A stretch of 64,000 bases of DNA from Deltaproteobacteria bacterium RBG_13_43_22 (lineage in GTDB: Bacteria > Desulfobacterota > RBG-13-43-22). The notes beneath the pieces were generated by a model, which was not told the origin of the DNA, did no database searches, and saw only the letters and a program-made list of their open reading frames with translations. A program made the position numbers and the translations under genes. Positions 39,088 through 49,008 of the stretch are shown here, piece after piece. Within the stretch, counting starts at the first letter, position 1. Each line of letters opens with the position of its first letter. The stretch lies in NCBI GenBank assembly GCA_001797675.1, contig MGQB01000036.1:1-64000 (forward strand), in the 5' to 3' direction.

Positions 39088-39630
39088 AATAGCAATCATG
39101 TTTAGGGATATTCCATAATGTCCCCGAATATTTTTCACTAACCCACTCAACAAGCAATGGGGAATGCACTCGTTGTCCATGTCAACTATTTCAACAATGA
39201 TTTTTTCTCATGACTTGGCTTGTAATTCAACAGCGTTCCCAATTATTTTGCAATTTTTTCCCGTTAGGGTGAAAATTTTTCCTTTTCGCGGTGTCGGTTT
39301 TTGGCCAAAACTGATTCTTAAGGGTTTTTTTGAAAAAAATATTGCGGTTGAAAATCCCCGATCCATAAATCAACAAAATTTCAACTGGAAGGATTTCCAT
39401 CTTTTTTCTGATCGCTCATCCGCTTGAAGGCGAATTTTAAAAAAAGGGCCTACTTAAAATTTTTTATTGGCATATTTCTTGATAATAAATCGTCCGATAG
39501 ACAGATTTAAAAACCCTTTCTATCTTTAAGGGTTTCGAGTTTTTATTTTTAAATGTCAAGAAAATAGACCGGACCCCGCCTCCTCTAAAGTTTTTTTCAT
39601 TTGTGCCGATAAATAAGTAACCATAATGAG

Positions 39631-39649
39631 CCCAAGAACCCTTCTTGGG
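39631..39649. other. perfect RNA hairpin in the pilin leader
   Basis: CCCAAGAA-CCC-TTCTTGGG, 8-bp perfect stem. Confidence 0.6.
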
Positions 39650-39834
39650 TAAGTTATGATTATGAAATCCTTCTTTCTTAAAAAAATCGGACACAGAAGG
39701 AAAAAACAAGGAGGGGGTGATACGAAAGATTAAGTCCTTAAAATTATTGTAGTATCGTTGTAAAATTTATTAAAACTTGGGACCTGTATTAAACCATTTA
39801 AACATTAAAATCTATTTTTAGGAGGATATCTATC

Positions 39835-40311
39835 ATGAAAAAAAGATTGATCATTTTAGCGGTTTTAGCCGCCATCGGCATTCTGGCCATGAGCAGTGTC
39901 TCCATGGCCGCCACCAAGACCAACAACCTTCAAGTAACGGCAGCCGTTCAGGCCAACTGTAATTTCATCAGTGTGACCGACGTTGCCTTCGGCGATTACG
40001 ATCCAACCTCCGCTACCGATCTGGATGTAAACGGAGATATGACCTTCCGCTGTACCAAAAATACAGCCTATAAAACTTATCTCGTTGGTACCCGTCAAAT
40101 GGTTGGGGCCGTGAACGCCGACAACCTGGATTTCGAACTCTACTCCGATGCCGGCCGTACCACGGTTTACCCCATCGACAACTCCGGCGGCAGCAGCAAT
40201 GCACCGGATAACAGCCCTATCACCTTAACCATCTATGGCCGGGTCACGGCCCTTCAGGATGTGAGTGTGGATACCTACTCGAGAACGTTGACGGCCACAG
40301 TCGAATATTAG
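39835..40311 (+). CDS. SCPU-domain archaic fimbrial subunit, copy 2 (probable major pilin)
   Basis: 158 aa; RBS AGGAGG, signal peptide MKKRLIILAVLAAIGILAMSSVSMA, SCPU domain. Confidence 0.9.
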   Translation: MKKRLIILAVLAAIGILAMSSVSMAATKTNNLQVTAAVQANCNFISVTDVAFGDYDPTSATDLDVNGDMTFRCTKNTAYKTYLVGTRQMVGAVNADNLDFELYSDAGRTTVYPIDNSGGSSNAPDNSPITLTIYGRVTALQDVSVDTYSRTLTATVEY

Positions 40312-40345
40312 GGATAAAACAGGATGGCCATTCGCTATCACAACC

Positions 40346-40375
40346 AAAAGGGTGAGGGTAAAAACTCACCCTTTT
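40346..40375 (+). terminator. Rho-independent terminator/attenuator between pilin and chaperone
   Basis: AAAAGGGTGAG-GGTAAAAA-CTCACCCTTTTT. Confidence 0.8.
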
Positions 40376-40408
40376 TGTTTTAACCGCTCAACAAAAAAGG
40401 AAACAACC

Positions 40409-41206
40409 ATGAAGCACAGAAAACCGAGAAAAATTGGGTTTCATTTGAGGGTTTGGGAAATGACGGCTATCGGGCTTTTCCTGGCCTTGTTCCTGGCCAA
40501 TCATTCAGCAGCCGCCAACTTCGACCTCAAACCTATAAAAATATTTTTGGATCCCCAGACCAGAATAGAAAAACTTATCTTGAGGAATGTCAGCGAGGAG
40601 GATTTAACGGTACAGATCAAGGGTTATCAATGGAACCAAAATGAAAAAGGACAGGATATCTATCAGGAAACCAAGGATATTATCATTTTCCCCAGGATTG
40701 CCACCCTTAAAAAAGAGGAAGAAAAAATTGTCCGGATCGGCACCAATCTGAATTCCGGTTCCATGGAAAAGACCTATCGGATATTTGTGGAAGAAATACC
40801 GACCAGCGAAAAGAAAGACACCAGCGGCTCCACGGTTCATATGTATATGAAAATCGGGGTCCCTGTATTCATTAGCCCGGTGAAAAAGGAAGAAAAAGGG
40901 ACGATCGAGGCCGTTCACCTTCAGAAAGGGAAGGCGGAGATTAAAGTGCAGAATAAAGGAAATCTTCATTTCCTGGTAACCGCTGTCCAGATCAAGGGGG
41001 AAAATACCCAGGGAAAAGAAGTCTTTTCCACCGTCATCGGCGGATGGTACATTTTAAGCGGTCTGTCCAAGGCCTATGAGGTTTCCATCCCCCAGGATGT
41101 ATGCAGCAAAATGGACAAACTGACTATTGAAGTCAAGACCAACAATAACGTCATTTTCAAAGAACAGCTTCAGGTGGAAAAACCGATGTGCGGACAATCC
41201 ATATAG
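40409..41206 (+). CDS. periplasmic fimbrial chaperone (PapD-like)
   Basis: Start ATGAAGCACAGAAAACC; signal peptide, LDPQTRIEKLILRNVSEEDLTVQIKG, KKEEEKIVRIG, KTYRIFVEEIP. Confidence 0.88.
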   Translation: MKHRKPRKIGFHLRVWEMTAIGLFLALFLANHSAAANFDLKPIKIFLDPQTRIEKLILRNVSEEDLTVQIKGYQWNQNEKGQDIYQETKDIIIFPRIATLKKEEEKIVRIGTNLNSGSMEKTYRIFVEEIPTSEKKDTSGSTVHMYMKIGVPVFISPVKKEEKGTIEAVHLQKGKAEIKVQNKGNLHFLVTAVQIKGENTQGKEVFSTVIGGWYILSGLSKAYEVSIPQDVCSKMDKLTIEVKTNNNVIFKEQLQVEKPMCGQSI

Positions 41207-41219
41207 TGACAATGGCCTT

Positions 41220-43769
41220 ATGCCAAAAGGAAAACGAACAGAAAGCACCAAGCTCATTACAACAGGCCGGGCATGTGATTGTTACCCAATGCTGCTTAAA
41301 GACCAAATATACAGGTTTGTCCTGTCCAAAGTTGCACAGGTAGAGACCTATGCCGGACGGCTCTCCTCCCAACTTAACCGGCTGGTCCCGCTAAAAAAAA
41401 TAATAACCCCCCTCTCTTTAATTTTTTTTTCCACCCTTTCGGTAAGCCTTTTCCCCTTGCCGCCGGCCCAGGCCATGGAAACCATTATTCCCGTCATCTA
41501 TCTTAATGAAGAACAAAAGGGCGAATATTTTGTAAAAATGACGGAGGATCATGATTTTTTGATCAAGGCTGAAGACCTTAAAGCAATCGGTTTGCTGGAC
41601 CCCAAGGGGAAGTCCCAGGACGTTGAAGGGATATCCTATCTTTCTCTGAAGTCTTTGGCCAAGGTTACTTTTTTCTTTGATGAAAAAAAACTGGCCCTCA
41701 AGATACAGGCCTCCCCGGAACAGTTGGCCAGAACCGTCCTGGATTTTTCAAATAAACGACAGAAAGCTATCTATTATTCCAAGGAAAACAGCGTATTTTA
41801 CAATTATGGCCTCACCCTCAATGCGGGGAAAGGGTTCAAATATGAATCCTTCAGCACTACCGGTCAATTAGGGATCAGGGTGGGCAATTTCTTATTATTA
41901 TCGGATTCCATTGTTTCCACTACCGGTTCGGAAACAAAATTCAACCGCCTCATGTCCAGTATTACCTATGACCGGCGTGACCGGATGGATGCCTTTGTCT
42001 TTGGGGATTTTTATACTACCTCCGGCAATCTGGGGTCTTGCCAGGTCCTTGGGGGCCTGAGTTATTCCAAAAATTATTCGGCCGACCCCAATGTGATCAA
42101 AAGACCGGTTCAGGGATATCAGGGTTTTGTCACCCTGCCCTCGGAAGTCAGTGTTTATCTGAACGGGGTCCGCATCAAAAGTGAAAAAGTACCGGCCGGG
42201 GGATTTGACCTAAAAAATATCCTGGCCTACGGCGGACGGCAGGATATGGAAATCGTCATCAAAGATGCCTTTGGAAGGGAACAGCACATTGCCAATCCTT
42301 TTTATGTCTCCGATACCCTTCTGTCCAAAGGGTTTCATGATTATAGTTACAACATAGGCTTCCAGAGAAATAATATCGGTGCCAGTGAAGACCAATACGG
42401 TGATCCGGCCTTCCTGGGTTTCCATCGTTATGGTCTGACCAATAACCTGACCGTCGGTTTAAGGGGGGAAGCGGCCGGCGGCCTTTATAACATGGGGCCC
42501 AATTTTTCTTATGGGACTAATTTCGGGGTTTTTGATCTGGCCCTGGCCGGCAGTCGGGACAAAGGAGACAAGTCGGGTTGGGCCGGTTCGGTCAATTACA
42601 CCTTTCAGGGTAAAAGATTTAATACCCGATTAGGTTTTTCTAATTATGCAGAGGATTATGCCACCATTTCCACTTCCGAGAATACCGGTCTATCCCTATC
42701 CGGAAAAACCAAGTATGAAGCCTATGCCGGTGTCGGGTTCGGCACCAAAAGCTTCGGTTCCGTGGGACTCAATTATTCCAAAGCGGTAAAATATGATAAT
42801 GGAGAGAGACAGATTGCAGGTATACTCTATTCGAAAGGCATCGGGAGGAATTTTTCCCTTTCCCTTTCCCTGACCCACACCAATGAAAACGGTCCCGATA
42901 CCAACACCAGGGAAATAGATTTTTTTGTCAGCCTCACCTATTACCCCTGGAAAGAAACAATCATGACCAATACGGGTATGACCGGAGACCAGTTCAGGGG
43001 GAACATACAAGTTCAAAAGAATGCCCCCATAGGGGAAGGCTATGGGTATCGAGCTGCCCTGGACGTTTCGGAAGAGCAGGATAAACTCGTCACCCGCTTC
43101 AGACCCTATTTTCAGTATAAAGGCCCCTATGGGATTTATTCCACCGATATCACCACTTCATTCGGGGGGACCAACAATTATCAAAGCTATCAATTCAACG
43201 CCTCGGGGGCTATTGTTTATGTGGGAAAATCTTTCGGGTTCAGCCGGCCGGTGGACGACAGTTTTGCCATCGTTAAGGTGGGCAAGGTTCCCGGGGTTCG
43301 GGTCTTTCACAATAACCAGCTGATCGGAAGAACAGACCGGTCCGGCACCGCCGTGCTGCCCACTTTCCATTCCTACGATGAAAACCAGATCCGGATCAAC
43401 GACAAAGACATACCCCTGGAGTATGCCCTAAAAAAGGTCTCCAGGATTGTTTCCCCGCCCTTACGCAGCGGCACCCTGATCAAATTTGAGGCCAAAAAGG
43501 TCCAGGCCTTCACCGGAATGCTGACAATAGAAAAAGACGGCCAACGACTGCCGGTGGAATTTCAATTGATCAACCTGAAGAAAAACGAAAAAATCATTTC
43601 CTTCCAGACCGGAAGGGGTGGGGAATTTTTTATTGAGGAGGCCGAGGCCGGCACCTTTCAGGGCTCATTTAAATACGGCGAAAAGAAAGTCACTTTTACC
43701 ATCACCATACCCAAAAGCAATGAGACCATCATCGACGGGGGGGAAATCCATGTCCAGATTCAGCCTTAA
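41220..43769 (+). CDS. outer-membrane usher (FimD/PapC family)
   Basis: Probable start 41220; VYLNGVRIKSEKVPAGGFDLKNILAYGGRQDMEIVIKDAFGREQHIANPFYVSD, beta-barrel, C-terminal FEAKKVQAFTGML. Confidence 0.92.
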   Translation: MPKGKRTESTKLITTGRACDCYPMLLKDQIYRFVLSKVAQVETYAGRLSSQLNRLVPLKKIITPLSLIFFSTLSVSLFPLPPAQAMETIIPVIYLNEEQKGEYFVKMTEDHDFLIKAEDLKAIGLLDPKGKSQDVEGISYLSLKSLAKVTFFFDEKKLALKIQASPEQLARTVLDFSNKRQKAIYYSKENSVFYNYGLTLNAGKGFKYESFSTTGQLGIRVGNFLLLSDSIVSTTGSETKFNRLMSSITYDRRDRMDAFVFGDFYTTSGNLGSCQVLGGLSYSKNYSADPNVIKRPVQGYQGFVTLPSEVSVYLNGVRIKSEKVPAGGFDLKNILAYGGRQDMEIVIKDAFGREQHIANPFYVSDTLLSKGFHDYSYNIGFQRNNIGASEDQYGDPAFLGFHRYGLTNNLTVGLRGEAAGGLYNMGPNFSYGTNFGVFDLALAGSRDKGDKSGWAGSVNYTFQGKRFNTRLGFSNYAEDYATISTSENTGLSLSGKTKYEAYAGVGFGTKSFGSVGLNYSKAVKYDNGERQIAGILYSKGIGRNFSLSLSLTHTNENGPDTNTREIDFFVSLTYYPWKETIMTNTGMTGDQFRGNIQVQKNAPIGEGYGYRAALDVSEEQDKLVTRFRPYFQYKGPYGIYSTDITTSFGGTNNYQSYQFNASGAIVYVGKSFGFSRPVDDSFAIVKVGKVPGVRVFHNNQLIGRTDRSGTAVLPTFHSYDENQIRINDKDIPLEYALKKVSRIVSPPLRSGTLIKFEAKKVQAFTGMLTIEKDGQRLPVEFQLINLKKNEKIISFQTGRGGEFFIEEAEAGTFQGSFKYGEKKVTFTITIPKSNETIIDGGEIHVQIQP

Positions 43770-44223
43770 TCTTTTAGGGGTCTTTTTATTTTGCCTCTTT
43801 TTCACAGTTGAGGCCTATGCCGCCGCTGACTGTAATTTTCAAACCGTAACCGACGTCAACTTCGGCAGTTACGATGTCTTGTCCGGTCTTAATAATGATT
43901 CAACGGGCAGTTTAACCGTATCGTGCTCCGGCCAAACCTGGACTACGGTTACTACCTCCATCGGCGCCAGTCCCAATTCCGGAGGTTTCAATCCAAGGCA
44001 GATGCTCCAAGCCAGTGGAACAGACCTGCTGAATTATAATCTTTATACCAATTCCACCAGGACCACCATCTGGGGAGACGGCACCCAGGGCACCTCAACC
44101 GTTACTACCAGTATCCATAAGAATCACCCTTGGAACGGAACGATCTACGGACGCATCCCGCCGGGTCTGAATGTGGGGATAGGGACTTATAGTGAAGCGC
44201 TGGTGGTCACAATAAATTTTTAG
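43750..44223 (+). CDS. SCPU-domain fimbrial subunit/tip adhesin
   Basis: 157 aa from MSRFSLNLLGVFLF; ADCNFQTVTDVNFGSYDVLSG...TIYGRIPPGLNVGIGTYSEALVVTINF; overlaps the usher stop. Confidence 0.88.
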   Translation: MSRFSLNLLGVFLFCLFFTVEAYAAADCNFQTVTDVNFGSYDVLSGLNNDSTGSLTVSCSGQTWTTVTTSIGASPNSGGFNPRQMLQASGTDLLNYNLYTNSTRTTIWGDGTQGTSTVTTSIHKNHPWNGTIYGRIPPGLNVGIGTYSEALVVTINF

Positions 44224-44315
44224 GGGATATAATCCGGGGTAGAAAGACGAAAGCCTTAATTTGAAGTCAGAAATTCGCGATAATATCTCAACACTTTGAG
44301 CTCCGAAACAGCCAC

Positions 44316-44837
44316 TTACCTTTTCTTCCGTTTATTATCCAGATATTCCACCGGCTGGACCGAGATGGTAAAAGGCCAGGGATATAAGCCGGGGGTTGTA
44401 TTTTTGGAAAGAATACCTCGATAACTTAATTCAATGGTCTCCTTTTTCAGCCGGGTATAGGGTTGAAGGATAAAGGCGTTTCCGTTTTCCAATTGGGCCG
44501 GATTGTTCAGCCCTTGAATATGAACCTCCTTGAAAGGCCCCAGGGACCCCTCAAAGGCCAAAAGGTATCCATTCGGATTGTTGCTTTCCACCTCAAAAAG
44601 GGAGACCGAGGGAAGTTCCAGATAGCCTCTTTGAACATCCGGTTGGGAAATCGTAATCTCCGGCAGCTGGAAAAGGATATTCAAATGCAGGCGCGGAGGG
44701 ACCGTAGCCCTGACATTTAATTCTGCTGCCCAAAGGACGGGGACGGTTTCGTTGGAAGGCAGGAAAGTAATGAGAAATACTATAGGGATGAGGACAGTCA
44801 AGTAGAGGGTAAAGTATTTCAGTTTAGAAATAACCAT
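44316..44837 (-). CDS. secreted protein of unknown family, paralog of 44974-45462
   Basis: 173 aa, signal peptide; shared core Q..E..I...DVQRGYL.(L/V)PS.S..EV..N.P.GY.LAFEGSL.PFKEV.IQGL..P.QL..G.A...QP. Confidence 0.75.
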   Translation of the reverse strand: MVISKLKYFTLYLTVLIPIVFLITFLPSNETVPVLWAAELNVRATVPPRLHLNILFQLPEITISQPDVQRGYLELPSVSLFEVESNNPNGYLLAFEGSLGPFKEVHIQGLNNPAQLENGNAFILQPYTRLKKETIELSYRGILSKNTTPGLYPWPFTISVQPVEYLDNKRKKR

Positions 44838-44973
44838 CGTCCTGGAATCGGCTTATTCATTCTCTTCTTGGTTAATCTTTTTAACTCATCCTCTCAAAAA
44901 AAACAAGAAAAAGATAGGTCAAAATCAATCGGCTGGAATTTTTTAGAAGGTTCCTGTGGATGATCCGGAAGAT

Positions 44974-45462
44974 CTATCCCGGATGGACGGAGATGGAAAG
45001 AGGCCAGGCATAGGAGCCGGGTTGGGTATTTTCGGAGAGAATAAAGCGGTAACTCAGATTCATGGACACCTTGCCCTTTACAGAAGGCTGGAAAACGACG
45101 GCCTGGCCGGAATTAAGCTGAAGGGGACTGGCCAGCCCTTGGATCCGGACCTCTTTAAAGGGCCATAAGGATCCTTCAAAAGCCAACATGTAACCGGAGG
45201 GGGAGTTGGTTTTCACCTCCAGGCGGGAGGCCGAAGGCACATCAAGATAACCCCGCTGGATATCCGCTTCGGTGATCTGGATTTCCGATACTTGAGAGAT
45301 AAGATTAACCTGAATGTAAGGCAGGACCCGGGAAGATACGGTCAGTCTGGCTGTCTTTATCACAGCGAAGGTTTCTTGTGCGCTCAGGAATAAATGAAAA
45401 ACCAGCGCCGCTGCAAAGGCAGCCACACCGACACCACACCATTTCAGTTTAGGAGGACACAT
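44974..45462 (-). CDS. secreted protein of unknown family, paralog of 44316-44837
   Basis: 162 aa, signal peptide; same conserved core and WP(F/L)(T/S)ISV(Q/H)P C-terminus. Confidence 0.75.
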   Translation of the reverse strand: MCPPKLKWCGVGVAAFAAALVFHLFLSAQETFAVIKTARLTVSSRVLPYIQVNLISQVSEIQITEADIQRGYLDVPSASRLEVKTNSPSGYMLAFEGSLWPFKEVRIQGLASPLQLNSGQAVVFQPSVKGKVSMNLSYRFILSENTQPGSYAWPLSISVHPG

Positions 45463-45997
45463 AGGCTTGGGACCTTTATTGTAATCTGCTCCTTTTCCGT
45501 GGGTACTAAGCTAACATACACACCGTCAAAAATCAAGCAAAAAACTTCTTTTTTTAAATTTTTTCAACCCTAACGCCAAATACTTGTCACATTAAAACCT
45601 ACCGTTCCGGTCCCTTCATGATCTGCAACTTTCCCTATAATCCCTTTAATCTTTTTTATCCTTTTTATCCCTTTAATCGCTTTAATCCTATTTCCTTGAA
45701 CCTTTTTTACCGTCTTTTACAGAAATGACATATCAGAACTTTAGTACCCCTGTTATTGAAATACCACACAGTTGCCAGTTCCATGATTCTTTGAATCCCT
45801 GTTCTCAGCTATTCAAGTTAAACGGAAAAAAAACCGATAAAATCCTATCCAAAGATATTTGAAATTTTTCTGTGGCGAGGTGCGAGTTTCGGGTAGCGAA
45901 GTTAGAGAAAAATTCTCAGATTACAGAAGTAACCATCTATAAAGGAATGGGGAAAAATAATCAGAACGGCTGGTAAGAGTCGGCAAGGCCAATAATC

Positions 45998-46213
45998 ATG
46001 GAACTGCAAACCATGAATATGAACGTGGAAGAAGTATCAAACTGGCTGCATATTCCGCCATCGACCATTTATAGTCTATGTCGCCTTGGTGAGATCCCCT
46101 GCAATAAAATCGGCAAGCAATGGCGGTTTGAACGGAGGCACCTTGAGACCTGGTTGATTCAAAAAACCCTTGAGATCTGCGTTCCCTTGAAGGTAAACGA
46201 TCCATCCTTATAG
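45998..46213 (+). CDS. small excisionase/HTH_17 DNA-binding protein
   Basis: 71 aa; NVEEVSNWLHIPPSTIYSLCRLGEIPCNKIGKQWRFERRHLETWL. Confidence 0.82.
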   Translation: MELQTMNMNVEEVSNWLHIPPSTIYSLCRLGEIPCNKIGKQWRFERRHLETWLIQKTLEICVPLKVNDPSL

Positions 46214-46282
46214 GATAAGGCTTTAAATCCCTCCAAAAATATTTGCATTTTTGGTTTAAATCCGAACTTCGAAATCCGAAAC

Positions 46283-46407
46283 AAATTGAAGCTCCCTGCA
46301 CCAAGGTGCAGGGAATCTTCCAGGCAAGGAAAGGGTTTATTTGTTGTAGTTCGCTCGCTAACCCACGCAGCAAGCTGCGGGGAATGCGCTCGCTATTCCT
46401 GTTCAAA
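46283..46407 (+). repeat. REP-like repeat family A, copy 2 (125/125 identical to 28384-28508)
   Basis: Direct sequence comparison. Confidence 0.95.
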
Positions 46408-46629
46408 TGATCAAATTTAAAAATCAAAAACATTTTTGTTTTGATCATTTATATTTTGGCCCTTCGTGCTTGTTTCGGATTTGTTCCCTAGGGTCACTCC
46501 CCTCCCGATTGCATCGGGACGGGTTCCCGGTTTCGTAATTCGAATTTCGGATTTAAAGATTACGCCGGTTCAACGGTTATAAATAAATTCTAAGATCGGG
46601 TAAAGAAAGAATCTATCAAAACCGACTTT

Positions 46630-49008
46630 TCAGGTTGCCAAAACATCCTTTATTTTTTTTGAAAGATCATCGAGCCGGAAGGGTTTCTGCAGAAATACCT
46701 GCGCCCCTCCCCGATCCATGATCTCCTTCGCCTCACCTTCCAAACTGTAACCGCTGGCCAGGATCACCTGGACCCGGGGATTGATGGATTTTATGATATC
46801 GATCGCTTGGCCCCCCCCGATCCCCGGCATTACCATATCCATGATCACCAGGTCAAAGAGATTGGGATCGCTCTGAAAGCGCTCCACGGCCTCTTCCCCG
46901 CTGCGGGCGATCACGACCTGATATCCCAGCCCGGTTATCATCGATCCAACCACTTCGGTTATGACCTTCTCATCATCAACCAGGAGAATGATTTTGGGAC
47001 CCGTTTCGGTCTCCTGAAAGGATTGATCTTTGACGACCGGTTCGTTGGGCGATGCCGGAAGGTAAATATTGAACGTCGATCCTTGCCCTTTTTCGCTGAA
47101 GACTTCAATCATACCGCCATGTCCCTTGATAATGCCATAGGCGGAGGCCAAACCGAGTCCAATCCCTCTGCCCATCTCTTTGGTGGTAAAAAAAGGATCG
47201 AAAATACGTTCCCTGGTCTTTTCATCCATCCCCACCCCCGTATCCGTGACGGATACCTTCACATAGGGACCGGGCGTTATTTCATAGGGTTGGACAACGG
47301 ATTCATCCAACAGGACATTTTCCGTCTCCAGATAAAGGGTGCCCCCGCCGGGCATGGCATCCGCGGCATTGATGAAAAGGCTCAGAAGGACCTGTTCTAT
47401 TTGCCCTCGATCTGCCTCCACAAGCCAGGGGGGCTTTGCAAACTGACGACGGACTCGAATGGCCTTTTTCATTCTTTCGAACATGGAGGAGGCCTTGTCG
47501 ACCAATTCACTTAGGTTGGTGGGCAAGATTTCATAGCGTCCGCCGCGGGCATATCCTAACAACTGCCGGGTCAATTCGGCCCCGGTCTTAACCTGAGCCC
47601 CTATAGCCTTGAGTCTTTCGTAAAACGGATGTCCGGGATCAATATCCAACAACATTAAGGAGGCGTACCCCTGGATCCCCATGAGCAGATTGTTAAAATC
47701 ATGGGCAATGCCTCCAGCCAAAGTCCCGATGGCCTCCAGTTTCCTGGCCTGGTTAAGCTGCTGGTTCAGTCGTTCCCGGTCTGCCTCGACCTTCTTTCTG
47801 TCGGTAAAGTCCTGAACGATTCCCCGGAAGCCGATGGGATTTCCTTTGGCATCACGGATCAGCGAGACTGACATATTCAAATAGGCAACCTGGCCGTCCT
47901 TACGGATAATTTCATAATCAAAAATCTTGGAAGGGATTCCCGTTCGGTATATTTCGTTAAATATTTTATAAATTCTTTTGGCTGTTTCCGGTGTAGCGTA
48001 TCGGCGGTTGTTCATACCCATGAGCTCTTCCCGGGGATATCCGAATATCCGGCAGGCGGCATCATTAAAAAAAGTCATATTGCCGGCCAGATCCACTTCA
48101 TAACAACCGGACTCTACGTTTTCCACAAAATCCCGGAATTTCTCCTGCTCCGCTTCCATTCTTTTTAGTTCGGTGACATCCCAGGTAATACCGCGGAAAC
48201 CAATAATATGCCCGGCGGCATCACGGTTTAATGAAGCCGACAATTGCATTCGCCTGGCAGTTCCATCCTTGCGAATAATTTCATAATCCAAATCAAACCT
48301 CTTGGCAGAGGCCCCAAATCGGTATTTTTCATTGAATCCGGTAAAGACTTTTTTTGCTGTTTCCGGTGACATATATTCCCGGTTATTCATACCTATCAAT
48401 TCTTCACGGGTGCGCCCATGATACCGACATACGGCTTCGTTGACAAAAGTATAATTCCCGGCCAAGTCAACTTCGAAATATCCTTCTTCCATATTTTCAA
48501 TGATACTGCGATACTTCTCTTCACTTTCCCTTAGGGACTCCTCGACCTCCTTGAGCCGAGTGATTTCAGTGGTCATGGTCAATAGACAGTCTTCGCCTCT
48601 AAACCGGTAAGGACGGGCCGATACCAGGTCGTAAATAATAGACCCGTTTTTGCGCCGAAATTTGACCTCCATCCCTTCCACGAAACCGTCCTGACGTAAG
48701 CCATTAATCAGCCTTTGCCGGCCATCGGAATCAGCATACAGATTTAAGTCAAAGGGGGTTCGGCCGATGACTTCTTCAGGACTATATCCAGTCAATCGGC
48801 AGAAGGCTTTATTGACCTGAAGGTAACGCCCGTCACTGATCCGGGTGATGGCAGCCAATTGCGGGGCCATTTCGAACATGTTTTGATAGAGTTCCGCAAA
48901 TTCCCGCAGATCGCCCCCCAAGGTCTCCAACTCTTGAACACGGCTCCGTAGGACCTTCAGCTCTTCCAGAAGCTGAGCCTTGGTTTTTCCCCGATCGTCC
49001 CTGATCAC
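46630..49008 (-). CDS. multi-PAS hybrid sensor histidine kinase
   Basis: 792 aa; [63 protein letters not shown]. Confidence 0.92.
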   Translation of the reverse strand: MIRDDRGKTKAQLLEELKVLRSRVQELETLGGDLREFAELYQNMFEMAPQLAAITRISDGRYLQVNKAFCRLTGYSPEEVIGRTPFDLNLYADSDGRQRLINGLRQDGFVEGMEVKFRRKNGSIIYDLVSARPYRFRGEDCLLTMTTEITRLKEVEESLRESEEKYRSIIENMEEGYFEVDLAGNYTFVNEAVCRYHGRTREELIGMNNREYMSPETAKKVFTGFNEKYRFGASAKRFDLDYEIIRKDGTARRMQLSASLNRDAAGHIIGFRGITWDVTELKRMEAEQEKFRDFVENVESGCYEVDLAGNMTFFNDAACRIFGYPREELMGMNNRRYATPETAKRIYKIFNEIYRTGIPSKIFDYEIIRKDGQVAYLNMSVSLIRDAKGNPIGFRGIVQDFTDRKKVEADRERLNQQLNQARKLEAIGTLAGGIAHDFNNLLMGIQGYASLMLLDIDPGHPFYERLKAIGAQVKTGAELTRQLLGYARGGRYEILPTNLSELVDKASSMFERMKKAIRVRRQFAKPPWLVEADRGQIEQVLLSLFINAADAMPGGGTLYLETENVLLDESVVQPYEITPGPYVKVSVTDTGVGMDEKTRERIFDPFFTTKEMGRGIGLGLASAYGIIKGHGGMIEVFSEKGQGSTFNIYLPASPNEPVVKDQSFQETETGPKIILLVDDEKVITEVVGSMITGLGYQVVIARSGEEAVERFQSDPNLFDLVIMDMVMPGIGGGQAIDIIKSINPRVQVILASGYSLEGEAKEIMDRGGAQVFLQKPFRLDDLSKKIKDVLAT

